Both the position numbers and the translations under genes were made by a program. A stretch of DNA of 64,000 nucleotides from Arenimonas maotaiensis (GTDB lineage: Bacteria; Pseudomonadota; Gammaproteobacteria; Xanthomonadales; Xanthomonadaceae), in NCBI RefSeq assembly GCF_014638745.1, contig NZ_BMFO01000002.1, forward strand, positions 310,001 to 374,000, in the 5' to 3' direction. The notes beneath the pieces were generated by a model, which ran no database searches, was not told the origin of the DNA, and saw only the letters and a program-made list of their open reading frames with translations. This document shows positions 8,342 to 17,842 of this stretch, piece by piece. Each line of letters begins with the position of its first letter. Position 1 is the stretch's first letter.

Positions 8342-9315
8342 GCGCTGCTTCCTCCCTGCGCCAGCCGTCGGCACAGGCGTACCGCCTGCCGCAGGCTGCC
8401 GTCGTTGGCGACGCCTTTGCCGGCCAGTTCCAGCGCGGTGCCGTGATCGACCGCCACGCGCGGGTAGGGCAGGCCGAGGGTGATGTTGACGGCCTGTTCG
8501 AAGCCGCTGTATTTCAGCACCGGCAGGCCCTGGTCGTGGTACATGGCCAGTACCGCGTCGGCCTGTGCCAGGCGTGCCGGCAGGAACGCGGTGTCGGCCG
8601 GCAACGGGCCCTGCAGCCGGAAGCCTTCGGCGCGCAGGCGCTCGAGTACCGGCGCGATGACCTCGATTTCCTCGCGCCCGAGTACGCCCTGTTCGCCGGC
8701 GTGCGGATTCAGGCCCAGCACATGGATGTCCGGGTCGGTGATGCCGAACTGCGTTTGCAGGGCGTCACGGGTGATGCGCAGCACGCGTTCCAGCAGCGGC
8801 GGCGTGATGGCGTCGGGGACCGCGCGCAACGGCAGATGGGTGGTCGCCAACGCGACCCGCAGATGTTCGTTGGCCAACATCATCACCACCTCGGCACCGG
8901 CCTGCGCGGCCAGCAGCTCGGTGGTGCCGGTATAGGCGATGCCGGCGGCGTTGACCGCCGCCTTGTGCACGGGGCCGGTCACCAGGCCGTCGAATTCACC
9001 CTTTAGACAGCCCTCGCCGGCGCGGCGCATGGCGGCGATCACGGTCGCGGAATTGTCCGGGTCGAGTTGGCCGAAGCGTACCGGATGCGGAGCGGGGAAC
9101 GGCGATACGGCGAGTTCGCCGACGCCGCAGGACTCGCCCGGGGCTTTGCAGCGCAACGGCAGGCCGATGGCTGCTGCTGCGGCCGACAGCACGGCCGGAT
9201 CGGCCAGCACGGTGAGCTCGGCATCGGGTTCGCGCTGCGCAAGCCGGACGCAGAGTTCCGGCCCGATGCCGGCGGGGTCGCCCGGAACCACGGCCAGGCG
9301 CGGACGCTTGGCCAT
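8338..9315 (-). CDS. pdxA: 4-hydroxythreonine-4-phosphate dehydrogenase
   Basis: 325 residues. It oxidises 4-phosphohydroxy-L-threonine with NAD for pyridoxal phosphate synthesis in the DXP-dependent route; dxs, which makes the partner substrate, lies elsewhere in this window. Family segments are VVPGDPAGIGPEL at the N-terminus, TGPVHKAAVNAAGI, HLPLRAVPDAIT, LNPHAGEQGVLGREE and AMYHDQGLPVLKY, giving the metal-binding histidines. The ATG at 9315 shares one base with the surA stop. The open frame extends upstream inside surA but that part looks like arginine-rich shadow sequence. Confidence 0.96.
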   Translation of the reverse strand: MAKRPRLAVVPGDPAGIGPELCVRLAQREPDAELTVLADPAVLSAAAAAIGLPLRCKAPGESCGVGELAVSPFPAPHPVRFGQLDPDNSATVIAAMRRAGEGCLKGEFDGLVTGPVHKAAVNAAGIAYTGTTELLAAQAGAEVVMMLANEHLRVALATTHLPLRAVPDAITPPLLERVLRITRDALQTQFGITDPDIHVLGLNPHAGEQGVLGREEIEVIAPVLERLRAEGFRLQGPLPADTAFLPARLAQADAVLAMYHDQGLPVLKYSGFEQAVNITLGLPYPRVAVDHGTALELAGKGVANDGSLRQAVRLCRRLAQGGSSA

Positions 9316-10628
9316 CAGACTTGCGGCAGACGGGACTCGACGAACGCTTCCGAGCGCAGTTGGCGCATGAAGCGCTCGTATTCCTCTTCCGCCTTGCGCT
9401 GGCCGATGGCTTCGCGCGCCTTCTGGCGCTTGGCCTCGGCGTTGGCGTCGGTGCTGCGTTGGCCCAGGCGTTTGACGATCAGGTAGCCGGCGTCGCTTTC
9501 GACCACCGGCGAGATTTCGCCGTCCTTCAGCGCCGTCATCTGGCCGCCGATCTGGCTGCCCCACTGGTTCTGGGTGAACCAGTCGAGGATGCCGCCGGTT
9601 TCGGCGTTCAGGTCGGGGCTGGAGAATTCCTTGGCCAGCGCGGCCATGTCCTCGCCCTTGTCCAGACGCGCGCGCAGTTCTTCCGCGCGTTGCCGCGCCA
9701 CTTCGTTGCCGCCGACGCTGTTCGGGTCGATCAGGATGGCTTGGGCGCGGTATTGGGTGACTTCGGACACGGCGGCGGCGTCGCGGACCTCGACCAGTTG
9801 GATCAGCTGATAGCCGTTCGGGCCGCGCATCGGCTGCGAGACCTCGCCCGGCTTCATGGCCGAGATCATCGCGGTGTACTGCGGCGGGATGGCATCGAAG
9901 CCGCGCCAGCCGATTTCACCGCCGTCGAGCGCGTTCTGCGCGTCGGAATAGCGGATCGCGGCGGCCTGGAAGGTCATTTCGCCTTTGGCCACCAGTTCGC
10001 GGATGCCGTCGATCTTTCGTTTGGCGGTTTCGACCTGTTCGGCGCTCGGGCTTTCCGGCAAGGCCACCAGCAGGTTGGCCAGTCGCACTTCCGGGCCGGC
10101 GGCCTGCTGCGCGGCGACGAATTGCTCGATTTCGCTCTCGCTGACCTGCACGCGGCTCTGCACGTAGCTCTGGCGCAGGCGCTGCTGCAGCAGCTCGTCG
10201 CGCAGGTTGTTGCGGTAGTCCTCGAACGCCAGCCCTTCCTGGGCCAGGCGCTGCTGGAACTGTTCCGGCGTCATTTTGTTGGAGGACGCGATGCTCTGGA
10301 TCACCTGGTTCAATTCGGCGTCGGACACCCGGATGCCGATGTCCTTGGCGCGGTTGACCTGCAGGCGCTGCAGGATCAGGCGCTCCAGAACCTGGCGTTC
10401 CAGCACGTTGTCCGGCGGCAGCTGGCCTTGACGGCCGGCATACTGCGCCTTGATGTTGGCCACCGCGCGGTCGAGTTCGCTGCGCAGGATGACGTCCTCG
10501 TCGATCACCGCGGCGATGCTGTCCAAGGCCATGGTGGCCGGAGCGGAATCCTGGGCGGCGGCATGGCCGGACGGAAGCAGGCCGGTCAGGAGCAGGCACA
10601 GGGCCAGGGAGTTGCGTGCGACGGACAT
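9315..10628 (-). CDS. surA: Periplasmic chaperone / peptidyl-prolyl isomerase SurA
   Basis: 437 residues from the ATG at 10628, which has a CGGAG ribosome site and opens a standard signal peptide ending near HAAAQ. A second in-frame ATG at 10667 overlaps the lptD stop and would add 13 residues before the signal peptide. The protein has an N-terminal chaperone domain and two parvulin domains (about 170-275 and 280-385), the first around GEMTFQAAAIRYSDAQNALDGGEIGW and the second around KEFSSPDLNAETGGILDWF. SurA helps outer-membrane proteins, including its neighbour LptD, cross the periplasm and fold. Confidence 0.94.
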   Translation of the reverse strand: MSVARNSLALCLLLTGLLPSGHAAAQDSAPATMALDSIAAVIDEDVILRSELDRAVANIKAQYAGRQGQLPPDNVLERQVLERLILQRLQVNRAKDIGIRVSDAELNQVIQSIASSNKMTPEQFQQRLAQEGLAFEDYRNNLRDELLQQRLRQSYVQSRVQVSESEIEQFVAAQQAAGPEVRLANLLVALPESPSAEQVETAKRKIDGIRELVAKGEMTFQAAAIRYSDAQNALDGGEIGWRGFDAIPPQYTAMISAMKPGEVSQPMRGPNGYQLIQLVEVRDAAAVSEVTQYRAQAILIDPNSVGGNEVARQRAEELRARLDKGEDMAALAKEFSSPDLNAETGGILDWFTQNQWGSQIGGQMTALKDGEISPVVESDAGYLIVKRLGQRSTDANAEAKRQKAREAIGQRKAEEEYERFMRQLRSEAFVESRLPQV

Positions 10629-10666
10629 GGAGCGCTCCGGAAAAGTGCGGGATTCGGGGTGTTGCA

Positions 10667-12871
10667 TCAATACGCTAGGATACCATTATCGCGGAACAGT
10701 TCCGGCTTGCTGCCGATCCGGCCCAAGCCGTTCAGCTCGAGCTCGAGGAACACGCCCACGTTCTCGCGGCTGTCGAAGCTGCGGATGTATTTCCGGCCGA
10801 AGACGCGCAATGCCAGGCAGCAGCTCCGCCATTCCAGTCCCAGCAGCGACTCGAGGTTGCGGTCGTCGCGCAGGGAGTAATCCCAACGGCCGAGCACGCG
10901 CCAGCGTTCGCCCACCGGTACGACAAAGGCGAAGTCGGTTTGTTCCGCGAATCCGGCCCGGTAACGGTAGCCGGCGTTGAGCTGCAGGCCGCTGGGCAGC
11001 GACCAATAACCGCGCAGCGAGGACAGCTCGGTACTGCGGTCGGCCGGGTTCCAGTGCTGGGTCAGGCCGATCTGCCATTCGTCGCTCAACCGGATGTTCG
11101 CTTCCGCGACCCAGGCCGAGCCGTCGGCCGGCAGCGGCGCCTCGCCGGGCAGATACACCCGCGGCGTTTCGAAATAGGTGATGCGGCCGAGGCTGACGTT
11201 CATCCGCTCCTTGCCGGTCTCGTTGCTCATGAACCGGCTGGTGACCGCCAAGGTCAGCTGGTCGGCATCGGCCTGGCGGTCGGCGCCGCCGTAGCGGTTT
11301 TCCCGGAACAGCGACGGCCACATGAAGGTCAGCGGTTGGGTGTCGAAGGCGGGGATGGCGCTCTGGTCCCGGTACGGTACGTTCAGATAGAACAGGCGCG
11401 GCTCCAGGGTCTGGATGTAATCCGTTCCGGCCAAGGCCACCGGCCGCTCGAAATAGGCGCCGGCATCGAGGCTGACGATGCCCATGCCGCGCGACAGGCG
11501 GGTATCCGCGCCCGGGTCGGCGGGATTGCCGTCGATCCAGTATTCGGTCTGCCGCCAGCTGAAGCTGGGCGTGGCGTACCAGAACGCGCCCTTGATCGGA
11601 AATTTCACGAACGGCGACATGTCCAGACGGCGTCCGTCCTGCAGCTGGTCGTGTTGGAACGCCACCGCTTCGGCGTTCAGGCCGGCCTCCAGCCAAGGCC
11701 GCAGCGGTCTGCTGCCGTGCAAGGCCAGCCGCGGCAACCGGCGGTAGGGTTCGGAGCCGGGCATCTGGGTCGGGTTGGCGATTTCCCAGTTCGATGCGCT
11801 CAGTTCCAGGTTCCAGTACTTGCCGCGGCCGTAGAAACCGGCCTGGCTCTGCAGCAGGGCGGTCGAGGTTTCGCGGATGGTCTCGCCGAAGTCGGAGAAA
11901 TAGAATTCGTCGCTGGCCCGGTTCAATTCGCTGCGGAAGTGCCAGGCGCTGCTCATCGCGGTGAAGTGCCGCCAGGACATCAGATAGCGGTCGCCGCCGC
12001 GGATGTCGTCGCTCGGCAGGTAGGTGGCGTTGAACTCGCCTTGGTTGCGCTCGAACAGGTAGCGGAATTCGCTGCCCAGCATGAAACCGCGTTCGCTGAA
12101 ATAGCGCGGGATCAGCGTCGCGTCGTAGTTGGGCGCCAGGTTCAGGTAGATCGGCAGGGAGATGTCCATGCCGTTCAGCCCGTCCTGTCCTATTCGGGGC
12201 GCCAGTACGCCGCTGGCGCGCGCGCTGTCGGTCGGAAAGCGCATGACCGGCAGCCAGAACAGCGGCACTTTGCCGATCTGCAGGCGCACGTTGCGCGCGG
12301 TGCCTTTCCCGGAGCCTTCATCGATGGCGATTTCGTCGGCGACGAACCGCCATTGCTTGTCGTTAGCCGGGCAGGTGGAGAAATCGGCCTGGCTGAGCAG
12401 GCTGTCTTTGCCCTGCACCGCGACCTTGGCCGCGCTGCCGTTGCCGTTGCCGGCATGGAACTGGTAGTGCAGGCCGGCCATTTCCAAGGTGCCGGCCTTG
12501 TCGTTGCCCGATGCCGTTTCCGCGGTCATCCGCATCCCGGCGTTCTGAAAGCGCACGCCGCCCGCGGTGACGTAGCCGCCGCTCGCATGGTCGTAGCGCA
12601 GACTGTCGGTACCCAGCCATTCGGCGCCGCGGCGCATCTCCACGCCGCCCTCGAACACCGATTCGCCGACTTTGCCGATGTCGAAGCGTTCCGAACTGAT
12701 TTCGGTGGCGCCGTCCGTGGTGCCCGTTTCCGCGCTCAAGGGTTGGAACAGCGGCAGGCTTTCGGGATCGGCGCACTGTGGCCAGACGGTGGCGTCGGCC
12801 GCGGTCTGGGCGTAGGTGCGGCCTGCGGTCAGGAGCGCCAGACAGGCGAGGAAAAGTTGGCTGTGGCGCAC
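10667..12871 (-). CDS. lptD: LPS-assembly outer-membrane protein LptD
   Basis: 734 residues from a GTG start. With the lipoprotein LptE it forms the translocon that inserts lipopolysaccharide into the outer leaflet. Signal peptide at 1-21; the periplasmic OstA/jelly-roll domain at about 50-190; then a large beta-barrel domain rich in alternating aromatic strands to the C-terminus. The cysteines expected for the long-range disulfides of LptD can be seen: Cys33, one in FSTCPAND near residue 166, and an adjacent pair in [15 protein letters not shown] near the end. It is the first gene of the minus-strand operon and its folding depends on SurA, encoded next. Confidence 0.95.
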   Translation of the reverse strand: MRHSQLFLACLALLTAGRTYAQTAADATVWPQCADPESLPLFQPLSAETGTTDGATEISSERFDIGKVGESVFEGGVEMRRGAEWLGTDSLRYDHASGGYVTAGGVRFQNAGMRMTAETASGNDKAGTLEMAGLHYQFHAGNGNGSAAKVAVQGKDSLLSQADFSTCPANDKQWRFVADEIAIDEGSGKGTARNVRLQIGKVPLFWLPVMRFPTDSARASGVLAPRIGQDGLNGMDISLPIYLNLAPNYDATLIPRYFSERGFMLGSEFRYLFERNQGEFNATYLPSDDIRGGDRYLMSWRHFTAMSSAWHFRSELNRASDEFYFSDFGETIRETSTALLQSQAGFYGRGKYWNLELSASNWEIANPTQMPGSEPYRRLPRLALHGSRPLRPWLEAGLNAEAVAFQHDQLQDGRRLDMSPFVKFPIKGAFWYATPSFSWRQTEYWIDGNPADPGADTRLSRGMGIVSLDAGAYFERPVALAGTDYIQTLEPRLFYLNVPYRDQSAIPAFDTQPLTFMWPSLFRENRYGGADRQADADQLTLAVTSRFMSNETGKERMNVSLGRITYFETPRVYLPGEAPLPADGSAWVAEANIRLSDEWQIGLTQHWNPADRSTELSSLRGYWSLPSGLQLNAGYRYRAGFAEQTDFAFVVPVGERWRVLGRWDYSLRDDRNLESLLGLEWRSCCLALRVFGRKYIRSFDSRENVGVFLELELNGLGRIGSKPELFRDNGILAY

Positions 12872-12898
12872 GCGGAGCCCCGTCGGGAAATATGCGTT

Positions 12899-12927
12899 AT
12901 CTTACTCCGTCAGGCACGATTCGTCAG
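12899..12927 (-). promoter_or_regulatory. Candidate sigma-70 promoter for lptD operon
   Basis: On the minus strand, CTGACG (12927-12922, four of six to TTGACA) is 17 bases from TAAGAT (12904-12899, five of six to TATAAT). The predicted start lies about 20 bases before the lptD GTG. It is in the short gap shared with the divergent msrB gene. Confidence 0.45.
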
Positions 12928-12936
12928 GAGAAACCC

Positions 12937-13329
12937 ATGGCCGCCGAAGAGACGCCGGACGCCGAATGGCGCCGCCGGCTGACGCCCGAACAATACGCGG
13001 TCTGCCGCTGCTCGGCGACCGAACCGCCGTTCACCGGCAAATATTGGGACCACCACGCCGCCGGCGTCTACCACTGCGTGGCCTGCGAGCGCGCGGTGTT
13101 CGATTCCGAAGCCAAGTTCGATTCCGGCAGCGGCTGGCCGAGTTATTTCCGGCCGGTGGATGCCGAATGCCTTCAGTTCAAGGAAGACGTTTCGCATGGC
13201 ATGCGCCGGATCGAAGTGTGCTGCGCCGGTTGCGGTTCGCATCTGGGCCACGTGTTTCCCGACGGTCCGCCGCCGACTGGGCTGCGCTACTGCATCAATT
13301 CCGCAGCGCTGGATTTCCGCCCGGCTTAG
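12937..13329 (+). CDS. msrB: Peptide-methionine (R)-S-oxide reductase
   Basis: 130 residues from the ATG at 12937, preceded by AGGAG at 12926-12930. It reduces the R epimer of methionine sulfoxide in oxidised proteins. Zinc ligands Cys47, Cys50, Cys96 and Cys99 form two CxxC pairs, and the catalytic cysteine is Cys119 in [18 protein letters not shown] and HGMRRIEV are family marks. There is no signal peptide, so it is cytoplasmic. It is divergent from lptD and its last four bases overlap the convergent adenosyltransferase gene. Confidence 0.95.
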   Translation: MAAEETPDAEWRRRLTPEQYAVCRCSATEPPFTGKYWDHHAAGVYHCVACERAVFDSEAKFDSGSGWPSYFRPVDAECLQFKEDVSHGMRRIEVCCAGCGSHLGHVFPDGPPPTGLRYCINSAALDFRPA

Positions 13330-13880
13330 GCTTTTCGGCGGTCGTGCCGCCACAGCACTTCGCCGTGGCCGCTGGCGCGGGCCAACACGCGTGCCAGCAC
13401 GAACAGCAGGTCGGACAGGCGGTTCAGGTAGCGGATCGCTTCCGGCCGCACCGCGTCGTGGCGCGACAGCGTGACCGTCTCGCGTTCGGCGCGGCGGCAG
13501 ATGGTGCGCGCCAAGTGGCAGTGGCTGGCGGCCATGCCGCCGCCGGGCAGGATGAAGTCCTTCAGCGCCGGCAGATCGGCATTGAACGCATCCAGATGGC
13601 GTTCAAGGTCCTCGATATCGGCTTCGAAGATGGCGGCGTGACCGGGAATGCACAGCTCGCCGCCCAGATCGAACAGATGGTGCTGCACCGACACCAACAG
13701 CGCGCGCACGTTCTCGGGCAGTTCGCAGGCCAGCACCAGACCGATGGCGGAATTGGCTTCGTCGATCGTGCCGTAGGCGCTGACCCGTGCGGAATCCTTC
13801 GAGACGCGGGTGCCGTCGCCCAGGCCGGTGGTGCCGTCATCGCCGGTCTTGGTGTAGATCTTGGACAGCCGGTTGCCCAT
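13326..13880 (-). CDS. Cob(I)alamin adenosyltransferase, PduO type
   Basis: 184 residues. It transfers the adenosyl group of ATP to cob(I)alamin (or cobinamide), making adenosylcobalamin. The ATP-binding N-terminus [17 protein letters not shown] is intact, as are [11 protein letters not shown] and the helix [12 protein letters not shown] ending with [14 protein letters not shown], the PduO signature. The ATG at 13880 shares one base with the stop of the upstream membrane-protein gene, so the two are coupled. No other cobalamin genes are in the window, which fits salvage rather than de novo synthesis, though the rest of the genome is not seen. Confidence 0.93.
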   Translation of the reverse strand: MGNRLSKIYTKTGDDGTTGLGDGTRVSKDSARVSAYGTIDEANSAIGLVLACELPENVRALLVSVQHHLFDLGGELCIPGHAAIFEADIEDLERHLDAFNADLPALKDFILPGGGMAASHCHLARTICRRAERETVTLSRHDAVRPEAIRYLNRLSDLLFVLARVLARASGHGEVLWRHDRRKA

Positions 13881-14443
13881 CAGACGGCCTGTGCGCGCAA
13901 GGCCGGCAGGCGCTGCTTCAGCAGCTCATAGCCGCCGAACAGCAGCAGCGAATAGAACAGGGTGCCGAGCAGGCCGTTGCCCAGGAACGGCAGGCCGGCC
14001 ACGTAGGCGGCGGCCAAGCCGGCGGCGGTCTGCGGATACAGCGCCGAACCCAGCCAGGAACCGAAGTTGGTGACCGCGAAGAACAGCAGCGAGCCGGCCG
14101 TGCCGTAACCGGCCACGCGGGCGGCGGATACGCGGCCGCGCAGGCCGAAGCCCATCAGCGCCAGCACGGCGATGGTGGCGTACACCAGCAGGAAACCGGC
14201 CGACACGAAATACTGGAAATACTCGCCGCCCATCATCAGGCCGAGCGCCAGGTCGGACACGAACAACGCCGCCAGCGGCACCAGCACGGCTAAACCGCGG
14301 CGGGCGAAATAGGCGCCGCCGAACAGCGCCATGGTCTCGACCGGCGAGAAGTTCGGCGGGTGCGGAATCAGGCGGGTCAGCGCCACGGCCAGGATCATGC
14401 CGGCCAGCACGGTGAGGTTGAGGGCGAAGGGACGGTTGCTCAT
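13880..14443 (-). CDS. Small membrane protein, DUF6580-like putative transporter
   Basis: 187 residues with five or six hydrophobic segments and few charges. The stretch PNFSPVETMALFGGAYF near the N-terminus looks like the DUF6580 group, which resembles substrate-binding S-components of ECF-type vitamin transporters. Its stop overlaps the start of the cobalamin adenosyltransferase gene by one base, so uptake of a corrinoid for adenosylation is a reasonable inference. No energising ECF components are nearby, and the protein has no cysteine. No cobalamin riboswitch is visible in the short upstream gap. The family call is from pattern only. Confidence 0.7.
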   Translation of the reverse strand: MSNRPFALNLTVLAGMILAVALTRLIPHPPNFSPVETMALFGGAYFARRGLAVLVPLAALFVSDLALGLMMGGEYFQYFVSAGFLLVYATIAVLALMGFGLRGRVSAARVAGYGTAGSLLFFAVTNFGSWLGSALYPQTAAGLAAAYVAGLPFLGNGLLGTLFYSLLLFGGYELLKQRLPALRAQAV

Positions 14444-14511
14444 GCGGTTCTCGAGGCGGGAAAATGCGATCGGTAATAGAATACCTTATCCGTTCCGCCC
14501 TGAGAGTCCCC

Positions 14512-15714
14512 GTGGCCACACCGTTCCCCGAAACCCCGGATATCGCCATCGTCGGCGGCGGCCTGGTCGGCTCCAGCTTGGCCTGCGCCCTGGCCGGCAG
14601 CGGGCTGTCGGTGGTTTTGGTCGAGGCCGCCGACTCGCCGCAGGCGCCGGCCGGTTTCGACCAGCGCAAGCTGGCGCTGGCGCAGCGCTCGCTGAAGGCG
14701 CTGTCGGGTCTGGGCGTGCTGCCGAAGTTGGCGGTGCCGCCGACCCCCATCGCGCGCATCCACGTCAGCCGGGTCGGCGATTTCGGCCGTATCCTGCTGG
14801 AGGCCACCGAGTTCGGTCATGCCGGTTTCGGCGGCGTGGTGCTGGCCCAGGATCTCGGGCACGCCTTGGCGCGGCGGGTCGCCGAACTGCCGGCCATCCG
14901 CCGCCTGTGTCCGGCCGAGGTCGTGGCCTACGCCCCGAACGCAACCGGCGCCGAACTGCGCGTACGCAGCCCGGACGGTGAATCGCGCATCCAGGCCCGT
15001 TGCGTGGTCGCCGCCGACGGCACCCGCTCGTTCCTGCGCCAGGCCGCCGGCATCGGCACGCTCGAGCACGATTACGGCCAGACCCTGTTCGTGTGTTCGC
15101 TGCAGGCCGAACGCGCGTCCGACGGCACCGCCTACGAGCGCTTCAGCGCCCAAGGCCCGGTGGCCCTGTTGCCGATGGCCGAGGGCCGTTACGGCTCGAT
15201 TTGCGCGGTCGACCGCGCCGAGGCCGATGCCGTGGCCGCCATGCCCGATGAGGCCTATGTCGAGTATCTGCAGTCGCGCTTCGGCTGGCGTGCCGGCCGC
15301 TTCCTCGCCGCCGGTGCCCGCACGCGCTATCCGCTGGTGCGGGTGTTGGCCGAGCGCCTGCATGCCGGCCCGTTGCTGGTGATGGGCAATGCCGCGCAGA
15401 CCATCCACCCGATCGGTGCGCAGGGTTTCAATCTCGGCCTGCGCGACGCGCTCAGTCTGGTAAAGGTGCTGCGTGAGAGCGGCATCGACGGCGATCTGGG
15501 CCGGCGGTACGCCGACAGCCGGCGCGAAGACCGCGAGCGCACGCTGGCGTTCAGCGACGGCCTGGCGCGGCTGACCGCCAATCCCGGCCTGCCGATGCAT
15601 CTGCTGCGTTCGCTGGGCCTGACCCTGCTCGGCGCCGCGCCGGACCTGGCCTCCGGCCTGGTCAGCGGCGCCATGGGCTATCGCGGCCAAACCGTATTCG
15701 AGGACGTCTTATGA
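14512..15714 (+). CDS. ubiH: Ubiquinone ring hydroxylase UbiH
   Basis: 400 residues from the GTG at 14512; an earlier in-frame ATG at 14464 lies in the promoter-like region and is less likely. It is an FAD monooxygenase of the UbiH/UbiF/COQ6 family acting on the ubiquinone ring. The dinucleotide motif IVGGGLVGSSLA is at about residues 11-22. The second FAD segment reads LLVMGNAAQTIHPIGAQGFNLGLRD, and the GNAAQ form is typical of UbiH rather than UbiI/UbiF, which have GDAAH. Its last four bases overlap the start of a second hydroxylase gene. Confidence 0.88.
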   Translation: MATPFPETPDIAIVGGGLVGSSLACALAGSGLSVVLVEAADSPQAPAGFDQRKLALAQRSLKALSGLGVLPKLAVPPTPIARIHVSRVGDFGRILLEATEFGHAGFGGVVLAQDLGHALARRVAELPAIRRLCPAEVVAYAPNATGAELRVRSPDGESRIQARCVVAADGTRSFLRQAAGIGTLEHDYGQTLFVCSLQAERASDGTAYERFSAQGPVALLPMAEGRYGSICAVDRAEADAVAAMPDEAYVEYLQSRFGWRAGRFLAAGARTRYPLVRVLAERLHAGPLLVMGNAAQTIHPIGAQGFNLGLRDALSLVKVLRESGIDGDLGRRYADSRREDRERTLAFSDGLARLTANPGLPMHLLRSLGLTLLGAAPDLASGLVSGAMGYRGQTVFEDVL

Positions 15715-16886
15715 CCCGTACCGATGTCGATGTCGCCGTGATCGGCGGCGGCGTGGTCGGCCTGGCCGCCGCGCTGATGGCTGCGCGTCAGGGTCTGCAG
15801 GTGGCGTTGGTGGAAGCGCACGCGCCGAAGCCGTGGAACGCCGAAACGCCGGACCTGCGCGTGTACGCCCTGGCGCTCGACAACGAAGCGCTGCTGGCGT
15901 CGTTCGGCCTCTGGCAGGACATCGCCGGCCGGCGCGCCTACCCGTACGCCGAGATGACCGTGTTCGACGAAGTGCAGGCCAGTCCGCTGCATTTCCACGC
16001 CGGCGAGCTCGGCCGCGGCCATCTGGGCCATATCGTGGAAAACGACCTGTTGGTGGATGTGCTTTGGCAGGCGGTCTGCCGCGAACCCGGCATCCGCCGC
16101 CATTGTCCGGAGCGCCTGGCCGCGCTCGACAACGGCGCGGAATGCGTGCATGTCCGCTTGGCCGGCGGCGCGGAATTCAGCGCGCGTCTGGCGTTCGGCG
16201 CCGACGGCGCCGCCTCCAAGGTGCGGCAGCTGCTGGGCATCGGCGTGTCCGAACACGATTACCGGCAGAAAGGCGTGGTGGCGTTCCTGGAAACCGAGTT
16301 GCCGCACCGGCATACCGCCTGGCAACGCTTCCTCAGCACCGGTCCGCTGGCGTTCCTGCCGTTCGGCGAGCGCCGCTGTTCGATCGTCTGGAGCCTGCCG
16401 GAAGCGCGTGCCGACGAGATGCTGGCGCTGCCGCCGGAAGCGTTCTGCCGTGCGCTGGATTCGGCCTTCGCCGGCACCCTGGGCGCCACCCGGTTGTTGT
16501 CGACACGGACGGCGTTCCCGTTGCGCCGGCGCCTGGCCAACGACACACTGAAAGGCCGCGTGTTGCTGCTCGGCGACGCCGCGCATGCCGTGCACCCGCT
16601 GGCCGGTCAGGGCGTGAACCTCGGCCTGCGCGACGTGTCGTCGCTGCGCGATGCGTTGCAGTCGGCCAAAGCCGGCGACGATGCGCTGGATCTGCGCCGG
16701 CTGCAGCGTTGGGCGCGCACGCGCCATTCCGAAAACGCGGTGGCGGCGTACGCGTTCGAGAACATCAACCGGCTGTTCTCCAACGACAACATGGCGCTGA
16801 GCCTGGTGCGCGGCCATCTGCTCGGCCTGGCCGACCGGCTGTCGCCGGTCAAGAACGCCATGGCCCGGATCGCCGCGGGGATTTGA
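15711..16886 (+). CDS. UbiH/UbiF/VisC family FAD monooxygenase (probably UbiI)
   Basis: 391 residues, paralogous to the gene before it and overlapping it by four bases. FAD motifs are AVIGGGVVGLAAALMA at about 9-24 and GRVLLLGDAAHAVHPLAGQ at about 283-301. The DxxH-containing GDAAH form fits UbiI (C5 hydroxylation) or UbiF/UbiM (other ring positions). In this group of bacteria UbiI is the commonest partner of UbiH, but the exact ring position cannot be read from sequence. With UbiH it probably forms a two-gene transcript for aerobic ubiquinone synthesis. Confidence 0.85.
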   Translation: MTRTDVDVAVIGGGVVGLAAALMAARQGLQVALVEAHAPKPWNAETPDLRVYALALDNEALLASFGLWQDIAGRRAYPYAEMTVFDEVQASPLHFHAGELGRGHLGHIVENDLLVDVLWQAVCREPGIRRHCPERLAALDNGAECVHVRLAGGAEFSARLAFGADGAASKVRQLLGIGVSEHDYRQKGVVAFLETELPHRHTAWQRFLSTGPLAFLPFGERRCSIVWSLPEARADEMLALPPEAFCRALDSAFAGTLGATRLLSTRTAFPLRRRLANDTLKGRVLLLGDAAHAVHPLAGQGVNLGLRDVSSLRDALQSAKAGDDALDLRRLQRWARTRHSENAVAAYAFENINRLFSNDNMALSLVRGHLLGLADRLSPVKNAMARIAAGI

Positions 16887-16962
16887 CGGGATACCGGAAA
16901 TCATCAACAATCCGAGCGGAAGTGGGGGCTTCCGGTCAAATCCACCTGAGTGCGGAGCGCCG

Positions 16963-17823
16963 ATGTCCAACCTCCAGAACATCATGCTTTTCTCGCTGTT
17001 CGCCGGCTTCATCCTGCTCGAATTCGCTCTCGGAAAAGCCCGTGGCATGAATGCCAGCCGGGGCGACAATATCCTCGACATGCTCTGCGTCGCGCTGCTG
17101 GCCGGATTCACGCAACCCGTCATTTTCTGGTTGGTGCAGCAGGCCGGACTGGCTTGGGCGCCTGAATACCAAAACGCATGGGCGGGGCTGCCTTGGTACG
17201 CGATGGCCGCGATTCTGCTGGTCGGCGACGACATGACCCAGTACTGGTGGCACCGGGCGTCGCACTCGCCGCTGCTCTGGCCGCTGCACCGGGCGCATCA
17301 CAGCGCGCAGTACATGAGCGCGCGGATCATCTACCGCAACAATTTCTTCTATTACCTGGCCATGCCGGGGTTGTGGATATCCGGCGTACTCATCTATCTC
17401 GGCTTCGCGGACGTGTATCTGGTCTACATCGTGATCAAGCTGGCGGTCATCACCGGTGCGCATTCGGCGGTGAAATGGGACGCGCCGCTTTACCGGATCC
17501 GATTGCTTTCGCCGTTGATGTGGCTGGTGCAGCGTATCGTGTCGACGCCCAGCACCCACTACGCCCACCATGCCATGTTCAACGACGGCATCGGGTACTA
17601 CACCGGCAATTTCGGCAACCTGCTGTTTTTCTGGGATGTGCTGTTCGGTACGGCTCACATCACCCGGCAATATCCGGCGCAGATCGGATTGCGCGATGAC
17701 CAGCTGTTCGGCAAGGAGCGCTGGTGGGTTGAAATGTTCTATCCGCTGTTCCGCTCCCGGCGCGAACATTCCGCCTTGGTTCCCGGCGGAAAGCCCTATG
17801 TGGAGGCTTCCGCGCCGGATTGA
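16963..17823 (+). CDS. Sterol desaturase / fatty acid hydroxylase family membrane protein
   Basis: 286 residues with four or more hydrophobic segments. Three histidine clusters expected of the membrane di-iron family are present: WWHRASH (HxxxH), HRAHH (HxxHH) and HYAHH later, with a further His in AHSAVKWD. Such enzymes hydroxylate or desaturate lipid chains; the substrate is not predictable. It lies 76 bases after the ubiquinone hydroxylases and converges on ilvE. A six-base-pair hairpin (16917-16934) precedes it, so it may be a separate transcription unit. Its codon use looks slightly less GC-extreme than the genes around it. Confidence 0.85.
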   Translation: MSNLQNIMLFSLFAGFILLEFALGKARGMNASRGDNILDMLCVALLAGFTQPVIFWLVQQAGLAWAPEYQNAWAGLPWYAMAAILLVGDDMTQYWWHRASHSPLLWPLHRAHHSAQYMSARIIYRNNFFYYLAMPGLWISGVLIYLGFADVYLVYIVIKLAVITGAHSAVKWDAPLYRIRLLSPLMWLVQRIVSTPSTHYAHHAMFNDGIGYYTGNFGNLLFFWDVLFGTAHITRQYPAQIGLRDDQLFGKERWWVEMFYPLFRSRREHSALVPGGKPYVEASAPD

Positions 17824-17842
17824 TTCGTCGCGGTCAAAGCGC

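Noticed and set aside
10940-12982. Open frame of about 680 codons opposite lptD
   Set aside because: Shadow of lptD; the predicted protein has no known motifs, and it ignores the msrB start and the promoter gap.
14444-14511. Cobalamin riboswitch ahead of the transporter-adenosyltransferase pair
   Set aside because: The gap is only 68 bases and lacks the B12-box sequence and space for the fold.
16887-16962. Terminator between the ubiquinone hydroxylases and the sterol desaturase-like gene
   Set aside because: The stem is only six base pairs with a six-base loop and no T-tract, too weak to list as a feature.
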